Assembly: GCA_000161775.1 (NCBI GenBank)
Contig: GG704596.1
Span: 1,323,113 to 1,387,112 of the forward strand
Reading direction: 5' to 3'
Length of the DNA stretch: 64,000 nucleotides
Source: Ruegeria lacuscaerulensis ITI-1157
Lineage (GTDB): Bacteria; Pseudomonadota; Alphaproteobacteria; Rhodobacterales; Rhodobacteraceae
The notes under the pieces were generated by a model. It ran no database searches and had not been told where the DNA came from. It saw nothing but the letters and a program-made list of their open reading frames with translations. Positions 43,394 to 51,751 of the stretch are shown here, in pieces; the stretch's first letter is position 1, and each line of letters opens with the position of its first letter. The translations under genes and the position numbers were made by a program.

Positions 43394-44641
43394 ATGTCCA
43401 GCATTCTGACGAATAATGGCGCAATGGTTGCGCTGCAAACGCTGAAATCGGTCAACAAGAACCTGGCAAATACCCAGAACGCGATTTCGACCGGCAAGGA
43501 CGTCGCGACGGCCAAGGACAATTCGGCGGTTTGGGCAATCTCCAAGGTGATGGAGTCCGACGTCAATGGCTTCAACGCTATCAAGGACAGTCTGGCGCTG
43601 GGTGAATCGACCGTGGCCGTGGCCCGGAACGCGTCGGAAACCGTGACCGATCTGCTGACCCAGATGAAAAGCAAGATCGTTGCGGCCCAGGAAGACAACG
43701 TCGATCGCAGCAAGATCAACGATGACGTGACCGCTCTGCGCGATCAGATCGCATCGGTCGTCGGCGCGGCCCAGTTCAACGGTCTGAACCTGGTGGATGG
43801 TTCGGCCAGCGGTGCATCGATCCTGGCATCGCTGGACCGCGACAGCACCGGTTCGGTGACGGCGTCGTCGATCACCGTGAATGGTCAGAACCTGTCCACC
43901 GGAGGCTATGCGAGCAAAGGCGTGCTGGCCGGGTCGGACAACGCCACGACCGACAACGATGCTGCGGGCTTTACCATGGACAAGGCTGGCGGCACCGGTG
44001 ACATCGTTATCGACAGTTCGACCGACAACTTCGCCGCCGGCGACAAGGTGACGATCACCATCGGTGACAAGGTCGCGTCCTACACTGTCCAAGCCGGCGA
44101 TCTCGATCCGTCGGGTACTTACGACTCGGCTTATACGGACGCGATTGTCGCGGTCGGCCTGAAGAACCAGATTGACGCGCTGGGCATCACCGGCGTGGCC
44201 ATCGACTACGACTCCAGCGCGCCCGGCACCCTGACCTTCGTGACCGGTACCGCCGCTGCCGGGGCCGACGCAGATCGCGACGTCACCGTTTCGGCCCAGT
44301 TCACCAATGCCGGGTCCGGCGGGCTTGGCGCGCTGTCCTCGATCGACGTCTCGACCAGTGCAGGCGCCGCTGCGGCCCTGGGCACCATCGAGACCCTGAT
44401 CGACACGGCAATCGACGCGTCGGCGGCATTCGGTTCAGCGCAGGGTCGCATCGAAACGCAGAAGGAGTTCATCTCGAACCTGACGGACTCGTTCAAATCG
44501 GGCATCGGTTCGCTGGTGGACGCCGACATGGAGGAAACCTCGGCACGGCTGCAGGCCCTGCAGGTGCAGCAGCAGCTGGCGACGCAATCGCTGTCGATTG
44601 CAAACCAGGCGCCGCAGACGATCCTGTCACTGTTCCGCTAA
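43394..44641 (+). CDS. fliC: Flagellin
   Basis: A 415-residue flagellin. The N-terminal D0/D1 part (SSILTNNGAMVALQTLKSVNKNLANTQNAISTGKDVATAKDNSA) and C-terminal D1/D0 part (RIETQKEFISNLTDSFKSGIGSLVDADMEETSARLQALQ and ATQSLSIANQAPQTILSLFR) are conserved; the central part is variable and Gly/Ala/Asp-rich. It lacks cysteine, as flagellins usually do. The start at 43394 has AAGGA 9 bp upstream; an ATG at 43385 (MKIMSS) is the alternative. It carries a long leader and a GC-rich hairpin follows the stop. Confidence 0.95.
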   Translation: MSSILTNNGAMVALQTLKSVNKNLANTQNAISTGKDVATAKDNSAVWAISKVMESDVNGFNAIKDSLALGESTVAVARNASETVTDLLTQMKSKIVAAQEDNVDRSKINDDVTALRDQIASVVGAAQFNGLNLVDGSASGASILASLDRDSTGSVTASSITVNGQNLSTGGYASKGVLAGSDNATTDNDAAGFTMDKAGGTGDIVIDSSTDNFAAGDKVTITIGDKVASYTVQAGDLDPSGTYDSAYTDAIVAVGLKNQIDALGITGVAIDYDSSAPGTLTFVTGTAAAGADADRDVTVSAQFTNAGSGGLGALSSIDVSTSAGAAAALGTIETLIDTAIDASAAFGSAQGRIETQKEFISNLTDSFKSGIGSLVDADMEETSARLQALQVQQQLATQSLSIANQAPQTILSLFR

Positions 44642-44654
44642 TCCCAAAGCACTC

Positions 44655-44683
44655 CCGGGGCGCGACCCACGCGCCCCGGTTCT
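44655..44683 (+). terminator. GC-rich hairpin after flagellin
   Basis: CCGGGGCGC pairs perfectly with GCGCCCCGG across a 7-nt loop, followed by only TTCT. It probably ends or stabilises most of the flagellin message, with some read-through into flaF. Confidence 0.6.
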
Positions 44684-44721
44684 GACCGCCCAATCAAGTC
44701 GGCCAATTGGAAGGATTTCAA

Positions 44722-45096
44722 GTGACACTGCAAACGCTTGCTCAACGCGCATACGCGCAGTCTGCCGCCCCAACGCGCACCCCGCGCGATACCGAGTATG
44801 AGGCGATTTCGAAGATCACCCATCGTCTGAAAGCGGCCGCCGCGCGAAAAGCGTCGGATTATTCGGGATTTGTTCAGGCCCTGCATGACAATCGCAGATT
44901 GTGGTCGGTTTTGGCAAATGGTGTTGCAGATTCAGATAATGCCCTGCCGAATGATCTGCGGGCCCGTATTTTCTATCTTTCAGAGTTCACCGAACAGCAT
45001 ACCGGCCAGGTATTGGCCAAGAAGGCTGACGTAGAGCCTTTGCTTGAAATCAACCTCGCGGTTCTGCGCGGGCTGCGTCAGTCGGGGGGCGCATGA
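44722..45096 (+). CDS. flaF: Flagellar biosynthesis regulator FlaF
   Basis: A 124-residue helical protein. RAYAQSAAPTRTPRDTEYEAISKITHRLKAA, FVQALHDNRRLWSVLANGVAD and AEFYLS-like FYLSEFTEQHT match FlaF of alphaproteobacteria. FlaF promotes flagellin synthesis and export, opposing FlbT. The start is a GTG at 44722, 6 bp after GGAAGGA (44709-44715); the upstream TTG at 44707 overlaps that site. The stop overlaps flbT by ATGA. Confidence 0.88.
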   Translation: MTLQTLAQRAYAQSAAPTRTPRDTEYEAISKITHRLKAAAARKASDYSGFVQALHDNRRLWSVLANGVADSDNALPNDLRARIFYLSEFTEQHTGQVLAKKADVEPLLEINLAVLRGLRQSGGA

Positions 45097-45497
45097 TGGC
45101 GGGGCTGGTACTGAAACTTGCGCCGAAGGAGCGCGTGTTGATCAACGGCGTAGTGATCGAGAACGGGGATCGACGCAGCCGGTTCTCGATCATGACGCCT
45201 GACGCGAACGTCCTGCGGCTGCGTGATGCTATACATCCTGACGATGCGACAACACCCGTCCGCCGGGTATGCTACGCCGCGCAGTTGGTTTTGTCGGGCG
45301 ATTTGGATGCCGACCAGGCAAGGCAACAACTTTTGCGCAGGATCGAAGAACTGAGCCAGATCTTCACCGATGCCGACAGCCGCCGGGTTCTGGCGCAAGC
45401 CACCGAGGCGCTGATCGCTGAAAAGTACTATAAGTGCTTGAAATATCTTAGGTCTTTGCTTCCGCGAGAAGATCGTTTGCTGGCCTATCGCCGATGA
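45093..45497 (+). CDS. flbT: Flagellin mRNA repressor FlbT
   Basis: A 134-residue FlbT protein. LKLAPKERVLINGVVIENGDRRSRFSIMTPDANVLRLRDAI is the conserved N-terminal half, followed by a C-terminal helix with YYKCLKYLRSLLPRED. FlbT binds the flagellin 5' leader and lowers its translation or stability until the hook is complete. It overlaps flaF and the next gene by 4 bp each, forming a flaF-flbT-DUF1217 operon after flagellin. Confidence 0.93.
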   Translation: MMAGLVLKLAPKERVLINGVVIENGDRRSRFSIMTPDANVLRLRDAIHPDDATTPVRRVCYAAQLVLSGDLDADQARQQLLRRIEELSQIFTDADSRRVLAQATEALIAEKYYKCLKYLRSLLPREDRLLAYRR

Positions 45498-46291
45498 CGT
45501 TTCAACCCGTCATACCCACCAGCGGATTGGTTGGCTGGCGCTTTCTTCAGCGCACCTATGACGCTCAGCTGCAAACATTTTCAGCTTCGGCTGAGAATGA
45601 GCGAGAAACACAGTACTTTTTGGAGAACATCCGAAACGTTCGATCGGCAGAGGATCTGGTCTCGGATCGCCGACTTTTGCGGGTGGCGCTGGATGCTTTT
45701 GGCTTGGAGGCTGATCTGGATAACCGGTACTTCATCCAGAAAGTGCTGTCTGACGGGACCAAGGCGGAGGATGCCTTGGCCAACAGGCTGGCCGACAGTC
45801 GCTATCGCGAGTTTTCCGAGGCTTTTGGCCTTGGGCCGGGCGAGGTGCGCAAGACGGCATTGATAACTGACATGGAGAAGATTGCGCAAAAAGGCATCGT
45901 GGCGCGTTTTGAAAGTGCGGTGGGTGAGTCCGATGAAACCATGCGGATTGCGCTGTACGCGCAGCATTCGTTGCGGGAACTGGCGGAGCAAACCGGAAGC
46001 GAAACCAAGAAATGGTATGACTTGATGAGCCTCCCGCCCTTGCGCAGCATGATGGAAACGGCCTTGGGGCTGCCCTCCAGTTTCGGCCAATTGGACATCG
46101 ACAAGCAGCTTGAAATCTTCAGAGATAAACTGGCCGGATTGACAGGGTCTGAAGACCTGTCCCAATTTGTCAGTACACAAGCCATCCAGAGCCTGACCGA
46201 CACTTACCTGGCCCGCAGCCAAATCGCCCAAATTCAAAGCGCAGTTTCGCCCGCGCAAACGGCGTTGATCCTATTGGGTGCCACGGGCTGA
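45494..46291 (+). CDS. DUF1217 flagellar-cluster protein
   Basis: A 265-residue helical protein of the DUF1217 family (SGLVGWRFLQRTYDAQLQTFSA, ENIRNVRSAEDLVSDRRLLRVALDAFGLEADLDNRYFIQKVLSDG). Members occur almost only in alphaproteobacterial flagellar loci, but their role is not defined. No signal peptide or membrane segment. Its ATG overlaps the flbT stop (ATGA). It may be a flagellar export or assembly factor; that is inferred only from context. Confidence 0.8.
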   Translation: MTFQPVIPTSGLVGWRFLQRTYDAQLQTFSASAENERETQYFLENIRNVRSAEDLVSDRRLLRVALDAFGLEADLDNRYFIQKVLSDGTKAEDALANRLADSRYREFSEAFGLGPGEVRKTALITDMEKIAQKGIVARFESAVGESDETMRIALYAQHSLRELAEQTGSETKKWYDLMSLPPLRSMMETALGLPSSFGQLDIDKQLEIFRDKLAGLTGSEDLSQFVSTQAIQSLTDTYLARSQIAQIQSAVSPAQTALILLGATG

Positions 46292-46391
46292 ATTCCGGCC
46301 CTGCGCTTGCCGACGCGGCGGTTCAGCGCTTGGGTTCAGCGTTCTCAGCCAAAGTGTCAATCCGGATTGTGGATATCCCGGCCAAGTATGG

Positions 46392-47963
46392 TCAACTCGC
46401 CTGCACGGCATCCGAAGCGGCTTTCAACGCGAAGGAAATTACCGGGCGTGACACGTTGTGCAGTTTCACCGGCCCCAAAGGCTGTGCATCAACACAGATG
46501 GGTTCGATGTCCTCGGAAACGACAATGCGGTGCCCGTGGGCCTTTCCGAACTCTCCCAGTCGGGCAGCGATATTCGCGGCTTGACCAATCACCGTGAAGT
46601 CCAACCGCTCGCGCGAGCCGACATTGCCGTATGTGACGCGGCCAAAGGCAATGCCGATCGAGCAATCGCAGCGGTGGTCGGTCTCGGATATGCGCAATTC
46701 GGCCAGGCGCTCAACGATTTCAATGGCGCTGCGCTGTGCGTTCTTGCGCGCCGAAGCGGGCTGATCGCCGGCTGGAAAAACCGCGAGCACGGCGTCGCCG
46801 ATGAATTTCAGGACCTCGCCACCATTCGCGTGAACGATGCCTGACACGGTTTCGAAAAACTCGTTCAGCAAGGTTATATATGCGGTTCGTCCAAGGTCTT
46901 CCTCGAGCCTGGTCGAGTTCCGCAGGTCACAGAACATGATGGCGGCATCGATGTCATCGCCGTCTCCGCGCCGGATGTCGCCGCCGAGCACGCGCGCCCC
47001 GGTCCGTTTTCCCACATAGGTTTCAAGCAGGGATTGTGCGTTCTCGCGTTGGGTGAAAACTTCGTAGTAACGAGCGATCACGGAGGAGCACTCAAACACC
47101 AGCCCCAGGTTCTCAGTGGTAAAGCCCTCGGGATGATCGCAGGTCAGGGTCAGAACGTTGATCCGCCCATCCGAGAATGGCAACGGCATCGCGACATAAT
47201 CTGTCGCGCCCTTGGCACGCAAGTCTTCCATGATCGGAAAGCTGTGCCGTGGATTGTCGTCGGTCAGCCGCTGTCGGATCCCCCCCAAACCGTTTGAAAC
47301 GTGCCGCAGCGGGCTGTTGATGAACGCGGGGTGATCGTGGATTTCGTAGGTGGGCACGTTTGTAGATATCTCGTCGGCGCCCTTGTCCCAGATGTAGTGT
47401 TTGCCTGCGATCAGCGGGTGCAAGGACCAAACCAGGATGCTAAGCCTCTGGATCGCGATCCCGTGCTCCAGCATGTTTTCGGCCAGCGCCTTGGTGAAGG
47501 CTTCGGGCGTCTCGAGAGTTCCTGCGCCGCGCATCAGCCAGTCGATCAAGGGGCCGCTTATGTTTCCGTCCTGCACCTCACGCAGTTCGTTTCCACCCAG
47601 ATCAATGTCGGTATAGGACCCGGGCATGAAGCCGATATGGCCCTGGATTTCCTTGCTCTCGGGCAACGAATCCTCGTAGGCCCAGACCGCATTGGCCAGA
47701 CGTTCCTCGCCAAGGATCACGTCATGGTACGTCGCGGTGCCTTTGAACGGGCAGAAAGTCTGAAGGTCGGTTTCGGCGCTCAGAACGACGCGCACGTCCT
47801 CGCGCGGCACATAGATGGCGGGCGGCAGCCGCGTTTCATACATGACCTTTGCGTTGGTGCTTTCAGCGAGCAGGACGTCGTCGCGGTAGATCGCAACGCG
47901 GCCGTCAAGCCGTTCGATCGATATCCCATAGCCGTTGATCTTCGGCGATGCGCGGACGTTCAT
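46392..47963 (-). CDS. DUF427-class III adenylate/guanylate cyclase fusion
   Basis: A 523-residue protein in three parts. Residues about 12-115 form a DUF427 domain (YRDDVLLAEST, MYETRLPPAIYVPREDV, TFCPFKGTATYHDV, AVWAYEDSLPE). Residues 140-305 are a sensor-like region of the kind seen in many rhizobial cyclases (GATDYVAMPLPFSDG). Residues 335-515 form a class III cyclase: metal Asp346 and Asp390, adenine-specifying Lys386 in EVLKFIGD, and catalytic Asn464/Arg468. The set predicts an active, probably adenylate, cyclase in the cytosol. The ATG at 47963 has GGGAGG 6 bp upstream. The function of the DUF427 domain is unknown. Confidence 0.85.
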   Translation of the reverse strand: MNVRASPKINGYGISIERLDGRVAIYRDDVLLAESTNAKVMYETRLPPAIYVPREDVRVVLSAETDLQTFCPFKGTATYHDVILGEERLANAVWAYEDSLPESKEIQGHIGFMPGSYTDIDLGGNELREVQDGNISGPLIDWLMRGAGTLETPEAFTKALAENMLEHGIAIQRLSILVWSLHPLIAGKHYIWDKGADEISTNVPTYEIHDHPAFINSPLRHVSNGLGGIRQRLTDDNPRHSFPIMEDLRAKGATDYVAMPLPFSDGRINVLTLTCDHPEGFTTENLGLVFECSSVIARYYEVFTQRENAQSLLETYVGKRTGARVLGGDIRRGDGDDIDAAIMFCDLRNSTRLEEDLGRTAYITLLNEFFETVSGIVHANGGEVLKFIGDAVLAVFPAGDQPASARKNAQRSAIEIVERLAELRISETDHRCDCSIGIAFGRVTYGNVGSRERLDFTVIGQAANIAARLGEFGKAHGHRIVVSEDIEPICVDAQPLGPVKLHNVSRPVISFALKAASDAVQAS

Positions 47964-48067
47964 CAGCAACCTCCCGTGCCGGACCTTTTAAGGATGGGCC
48001 TTGATAAGCGGTTTTCCAAGAGGCCCGGCTCTGGTTTTACCTGCTGTGATCCACGACGGGTCCTGTG

Positions 48068-48769
48068 TCAGACCATTTTGATGACGTCTTTTTCGATCGA
48101 CAGCATGTAGCCTTTCTTGGCGATGTTTTTCACCAGAAGCTCGCTGACCATCTGATTGCCCAACGTGTCCCGCAGCCGCTTGATGCGCGTCGCGCCGGCC
48201 GCTTCGTCACAATCGGCGGCATCACGACCTGAAATCACCGCCTCGATCTGCGCGCCAGACAGGACTTCGTCATCCAAACGTGACTCGGCCAGCACTGCCA
48301 GTGTTTCCATGGCGGCGGGCGTCAGCTTGAAATCCATGTTGTTGAGGTAAACCGTGTTTTCCTCGCGGCTGATCAAAAGCGATGTGACCTGGATGCCGGT
48401 CCGTTCAATCTGGGCCATCCGTCGGTTCAACGTGACCAGCATCACCAGGAATACCAATGCCGCGACAAGCATGGCCGTCGCAAAGACCAGCAGCACGAAG
48501 ATCACCACCCGATAGCTGGCCAGCGTATCGGCAAAGGCGGTGCCGGATTGGGCGAGGATTTCCAGCAATCGTATCTCGGTCTGCGATGTCAGATCGCTTT
48601 CGACGAACAGCCGTTCGACCCGGGCGTTGAAGGCGTTGGCGTCAGGCAAGGTCCAGAACAGGACGGCTGCGGCGGAAACCAGAATCACAACGATTGCCGC
48701 GATGCCCAAACCGACCAATCGCACGCCCGACCGTCGCGCTTCAGAAACGGAGATAGTATTTTCCGGCAT
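48068..48769 (-). CDS. Membrane-anchored protein with C-terminal OmpR-type winged helix
   Basis: A 233-residue protein with two membrane helices (about 18-40 and 88-115) and an intervening 47-residue segment on the periplasmic side. From about 135 to the end lies an OmpR/PhoB-type winged helix (LNNMDFKLTPAAMETLAVLAE, the IKRLRDTLGN recognition region, and the KKGYML wing). DNA-binding would face the cytosol, so this is a one-component membrane regulator with reversed order to ToxR or CadC, where the DNA-binding part is N-terminal. The ATG at 48769 follows AAGGAAGG. It overlaps the upstream small-protein gene by 29 bp, so they are co-translated. Confidence 0.75.
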   Translation of the reverse strand: MPENTISVSEARRSGVRLVGLGIAAIVVILVSAAAVLFWTLPDANAFNARVERLFVESDLTSQTEIRLLEILAQSGTAFADTLASYRVVIFVLLVFATAMLVAALVFLVMLVTLNRRMAQIERTGIQVTSLLISREENTVYLNNMDFKLTPAAMETLAVLAESRLDDEVLSGAQIEAVISGRDAADCDEAAGATRIKRLRDTLGNQMVSELLVKNIAKKGYMLSIEKDVIKMV

Positions 48770-49028
48770 TGGCCTTCCTTTGATCCAGACCCTCGGGGCC
48801 AAAGACCGAGATCACGTTCAGAAGCGTCCAGCCCGAGGACTGGAGCCGTTGTGCAACCTCTTGCTTGGCCTGACCTTTTTGGCAGGTCGAGACTTGCATC
48901 ACGCCGTAATGCAGCCGCAACGGGTTATCCTGTTTGGCTTTGTAGTCGGCATAGCACTCTGCCGCGTCGGCGCTGGCGCCAAGCGATAGCAGCGTGGAAA
49001 CCGCCAGGAAAGAGAAGATCTGTTTCAT
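48741..49028 (-). CDS. Small secreted cysteine-containing protein, 95 residues
   Basis: A signal peptide (MKQIFSFLAVSTLLSLGASA, cleaved near DAA-E) is followed by a mature part of about 67 residues with two cysteines (ECYADY and VSTCQKG), probably a disulfide in the periplasm. No family is recognised. It overlaps the membrane-anchored winged-helix gene by 29 bp, the latter's ribosome site lying inside it. This suggests a joint role, for example a periplasmic partner of that regulator's 47-residue loop. That is inference. Confidence 0.7.
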   Translation of the reverse strand: MKQIFSFLAVSTLLSLGASADAAECYADYKAKQDNPLRLHYGVMQVSTCQKGQAKQEVAQRLQSSGWTLLNVISVFGPEGLDQRKANAGKYYLRF

Positions 49029-49203
49029 GGGCCGTATCCTGCGCATGGCTTACGTCGATATTCAATATCTCCGGGGGTTTGTGACGCTGCTATCGGATAT
49101 CAAGGGGCAGTTATTGCCTGTCCGGCTCACGGCGGCACAAGGTCGGTGCATCAAGTACGCGGCTTGTCCCACAGGTCGCAGTCTAAGCGAAAGGACATGC
49201 ACC

Positions 49204-49665
49204 ATGCATCGCAAATTCATCGCCCTGATCGTTGCTTCGGCCATTGCCGTCACCGGCGTTTCGGCATCGCAAGCCCGCGCCGCTGACGCTCATGACATTC
49301 TGGGCGGGCTGGCCGCAATTGCCATCATCGGCGCGGCGGTCAATCACTACAACAAAGAGAAGCGTCGCGATCGGGTGGCCCGACAGTACAATCAGGTGCA
49401 ACAAGCACCGAAACCGCGCCATGACGTGCGCCCCTTGCCGCCGCGCGTGGCACGTTACGACCTGCCGCAAAGATGCCTGCGCACCTACGAACACTATTCA
49501 AAGAAACGGCCATTGCTGCGGTCCAAATGCCTTAAGAGACATTACGAATTCGCAAACAGCCTGCCGCTGCAATGCGAGATCGGTTTCTGGGACGGCAAGA
49601 AGGTCAAGCGGGCCTATGAACCTGCCTGTTTGCGCCAAAAGGGGTACCGCGTGGTCTACCGATAG
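49204..49665 (+). CDS. Secreted basic protein, 153 residues
   Basis: A signal peptide (1-27, ending SQARA) precedes DAHDILGGLAAIAIIGAAVNHYNKEKRRD and a very basic mature region with four cysteines (QRCLRTYEH, SKCLKRHYE, LQCEIGFW, ACLRQKGYRVVYR). Similar 'hypothetical' exported proteins are frequent in Rhodobacterales. The start at 49204 follows AAAGGACATGC. It is a single gene ending at a strong terminator. No function is proposed. Confidence 0.72.
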   Translation: MHRKFIALIVASAIAVTGVSASQARAADAHDILGGLAAIAIIGAAVNHYNKEKRRDRVARQYNQVQQAPKPRHDVRPLPPRVARYDLPQRCLRTYEHYSKKRPLLRSKCLKRHYEFANSLPLQCEIGFWDGKKVKRAYEPACLRQKGYRVVYR

Positions 49666-49706
49666 ACGGTTTCGAGCAGGAGCGATGCCGCAAGAAGCAT
49701 CGCGTG

Positions 49707-49740
49707 GGAAAGGGTGGCGCATGCCGCCCTTTCCTTTTTT
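49707..49740 (+). terminator. Strong intrinsic terminator before rnhB
   Basis: GGAAAGGG and CCCTTTCC form an 8-bp stem, extended inside by GGC/GCC around a GCAT loop, followed by TTTTTT. It ends the upstream secreted-protein message about 40 bp before the rnhB start. Confidence 0.92.
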
Positions 49741-49777
49741 CTTGCGGATCGGGTCAAAAAACGATTTTCCCGGTCAC

Positions 49778-50410
49778 ATGAGTACACCTGATTTCAACCT
49801 TGAGCGGGAAATGATGGCGCAGGGCCATGCGCGGGTTGCCGGCGTTGACGAAGTGGGGCGCGGCCCGCTGGCCGGGCCCGTCGTGGCCGCCGCGGTCATT
49901 CTGAACCCGCAGGACATTCCCAAAGGTCTCAACGATTCCAAGAAATTGACCGCCCGACGGCGGCTTGCGCTGGATGCCGACCTGCGCGCCCGGTCCGAAT
50001 TTTCCATCGCCGAGGCCAGCGTGGCCGAGATCGACGACCTCAACATCTTGTATGCGTCGCACCTGGCGATGGTGCGCGCCGTGGCGGCGTTGAAGCCGGC
50101 GCCGGACTATGTGTTGATCGACGGTAACCTGATCCCCAAGGGGCTGACCGTCCCGGCGCGGGCGGTGGTCAGGGGCGATGCGAAGTCGGTCTCGATCGCG
50201 GCGGCGTCGATCCTGGCCAAGAATTGGCGCGATCAACTGATGGTGGATTTGGCGCAACAGCATCCGGGCTATGGGTGGGAAACCAATGCGGGCTATCCGT
50301 CCAAACAACACCGCGAAGCGCTGCAAAATCTTGGGGTGACCCCACACCATAGACGTTCGTTCAAGCCCGTCCACAACATCTTGTATCAAGAGAAAAACGT
50401 AACCCCCTGA
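49778..50410 (+). CDS. rnhB: Ribonuclease HII
   Basis: A 210-residue RNase HII that cuts RNA-DNA hybrids and single ribonucleotides. The catalytic acids are in GVDEVGRGPLAGP (Asp/Glu), the mid Asp in VLIDGN, and the conserved SVSIAAASILAKNWRD and YPSKQHREAL segments. The ATG at 49778 gives a 19-residue lead to VDEVGRG. It starts 37 bp after a strong terminator, so its promoter overlaps that hairpin. ccrM follows 91 bp downstream; the pair rnhB-ccrM is common in alphaproteobacteria. Confidence 0.94.
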   Translation: MSTPDFNLEREMMAQGHARVAGVDEVGRGPLAGPVVAAAVILNPQDIPKGLNDSKKLTARRRLALDADLRARSEFSIAEASVAEIDDLNILYASHLAMVRAVAALKPAPDYVLIDGNLIPKGLTVPARAVVRGDAKSVSIAAASILAKNWRDQLMVDLAQQHPGYGWETNAGYPSKQHREALQNLGVTPHHRRSFKPVHNILYQEKNVTP

Positions 50411-50447
50411 TTCAAAAAAGAAATTGACGGCGAATCCGGTTTGACTC
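50409..50447 (+). promoter_or_regulatory. Three GANTC sites in the ccrM upstream region
   Basis: GATTC (50409), GAATC (50432) and GACTC (50443) fall within 39 bp of the 91-bp gap between rnhB and ccrM. They are substrates of the CcrM methylase itself. In Caulobacter, methylation of GANTC sites at ccrM affects its promoter through the cell cycle; such a cluster is consistent with autoregulation here. A TTGACG at 50424 could serve as a -35 element. Confidence 0.6.
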
Positions 50448-50492
50448 ATCCTAGTCTCAACCAAATGAGCGCAAAAGCGCCGTGGATATTGA

Positions 50493-51605
<1,113 letters not shown>

Positions 51606-51656
51606 TCACACCCATACCGCCGGTGCCTGTGGCCTGACACATGGTACCACGCCTTG

Positions 51657-51687
51657 CCCCGCCGACTTCGGCGGGGTCTTTTGTTTT
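51657..51687 (+). terminator. Intrinsic terminator after ccrM
   Basis: CCCCGCCG pairs with CGGCGGGG across an ACTT tetraloop, then TCTTTTGTTTTT. It lies 52 bp after the ccrM stop. Confidence 0.9.
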
Positions 51688-51751
51688 TGCCCCGGTGATG
51701 TTTGGATGGTCAGACCTCATATCCCGCTACATAGCGAGGGAGCACCAGCCA

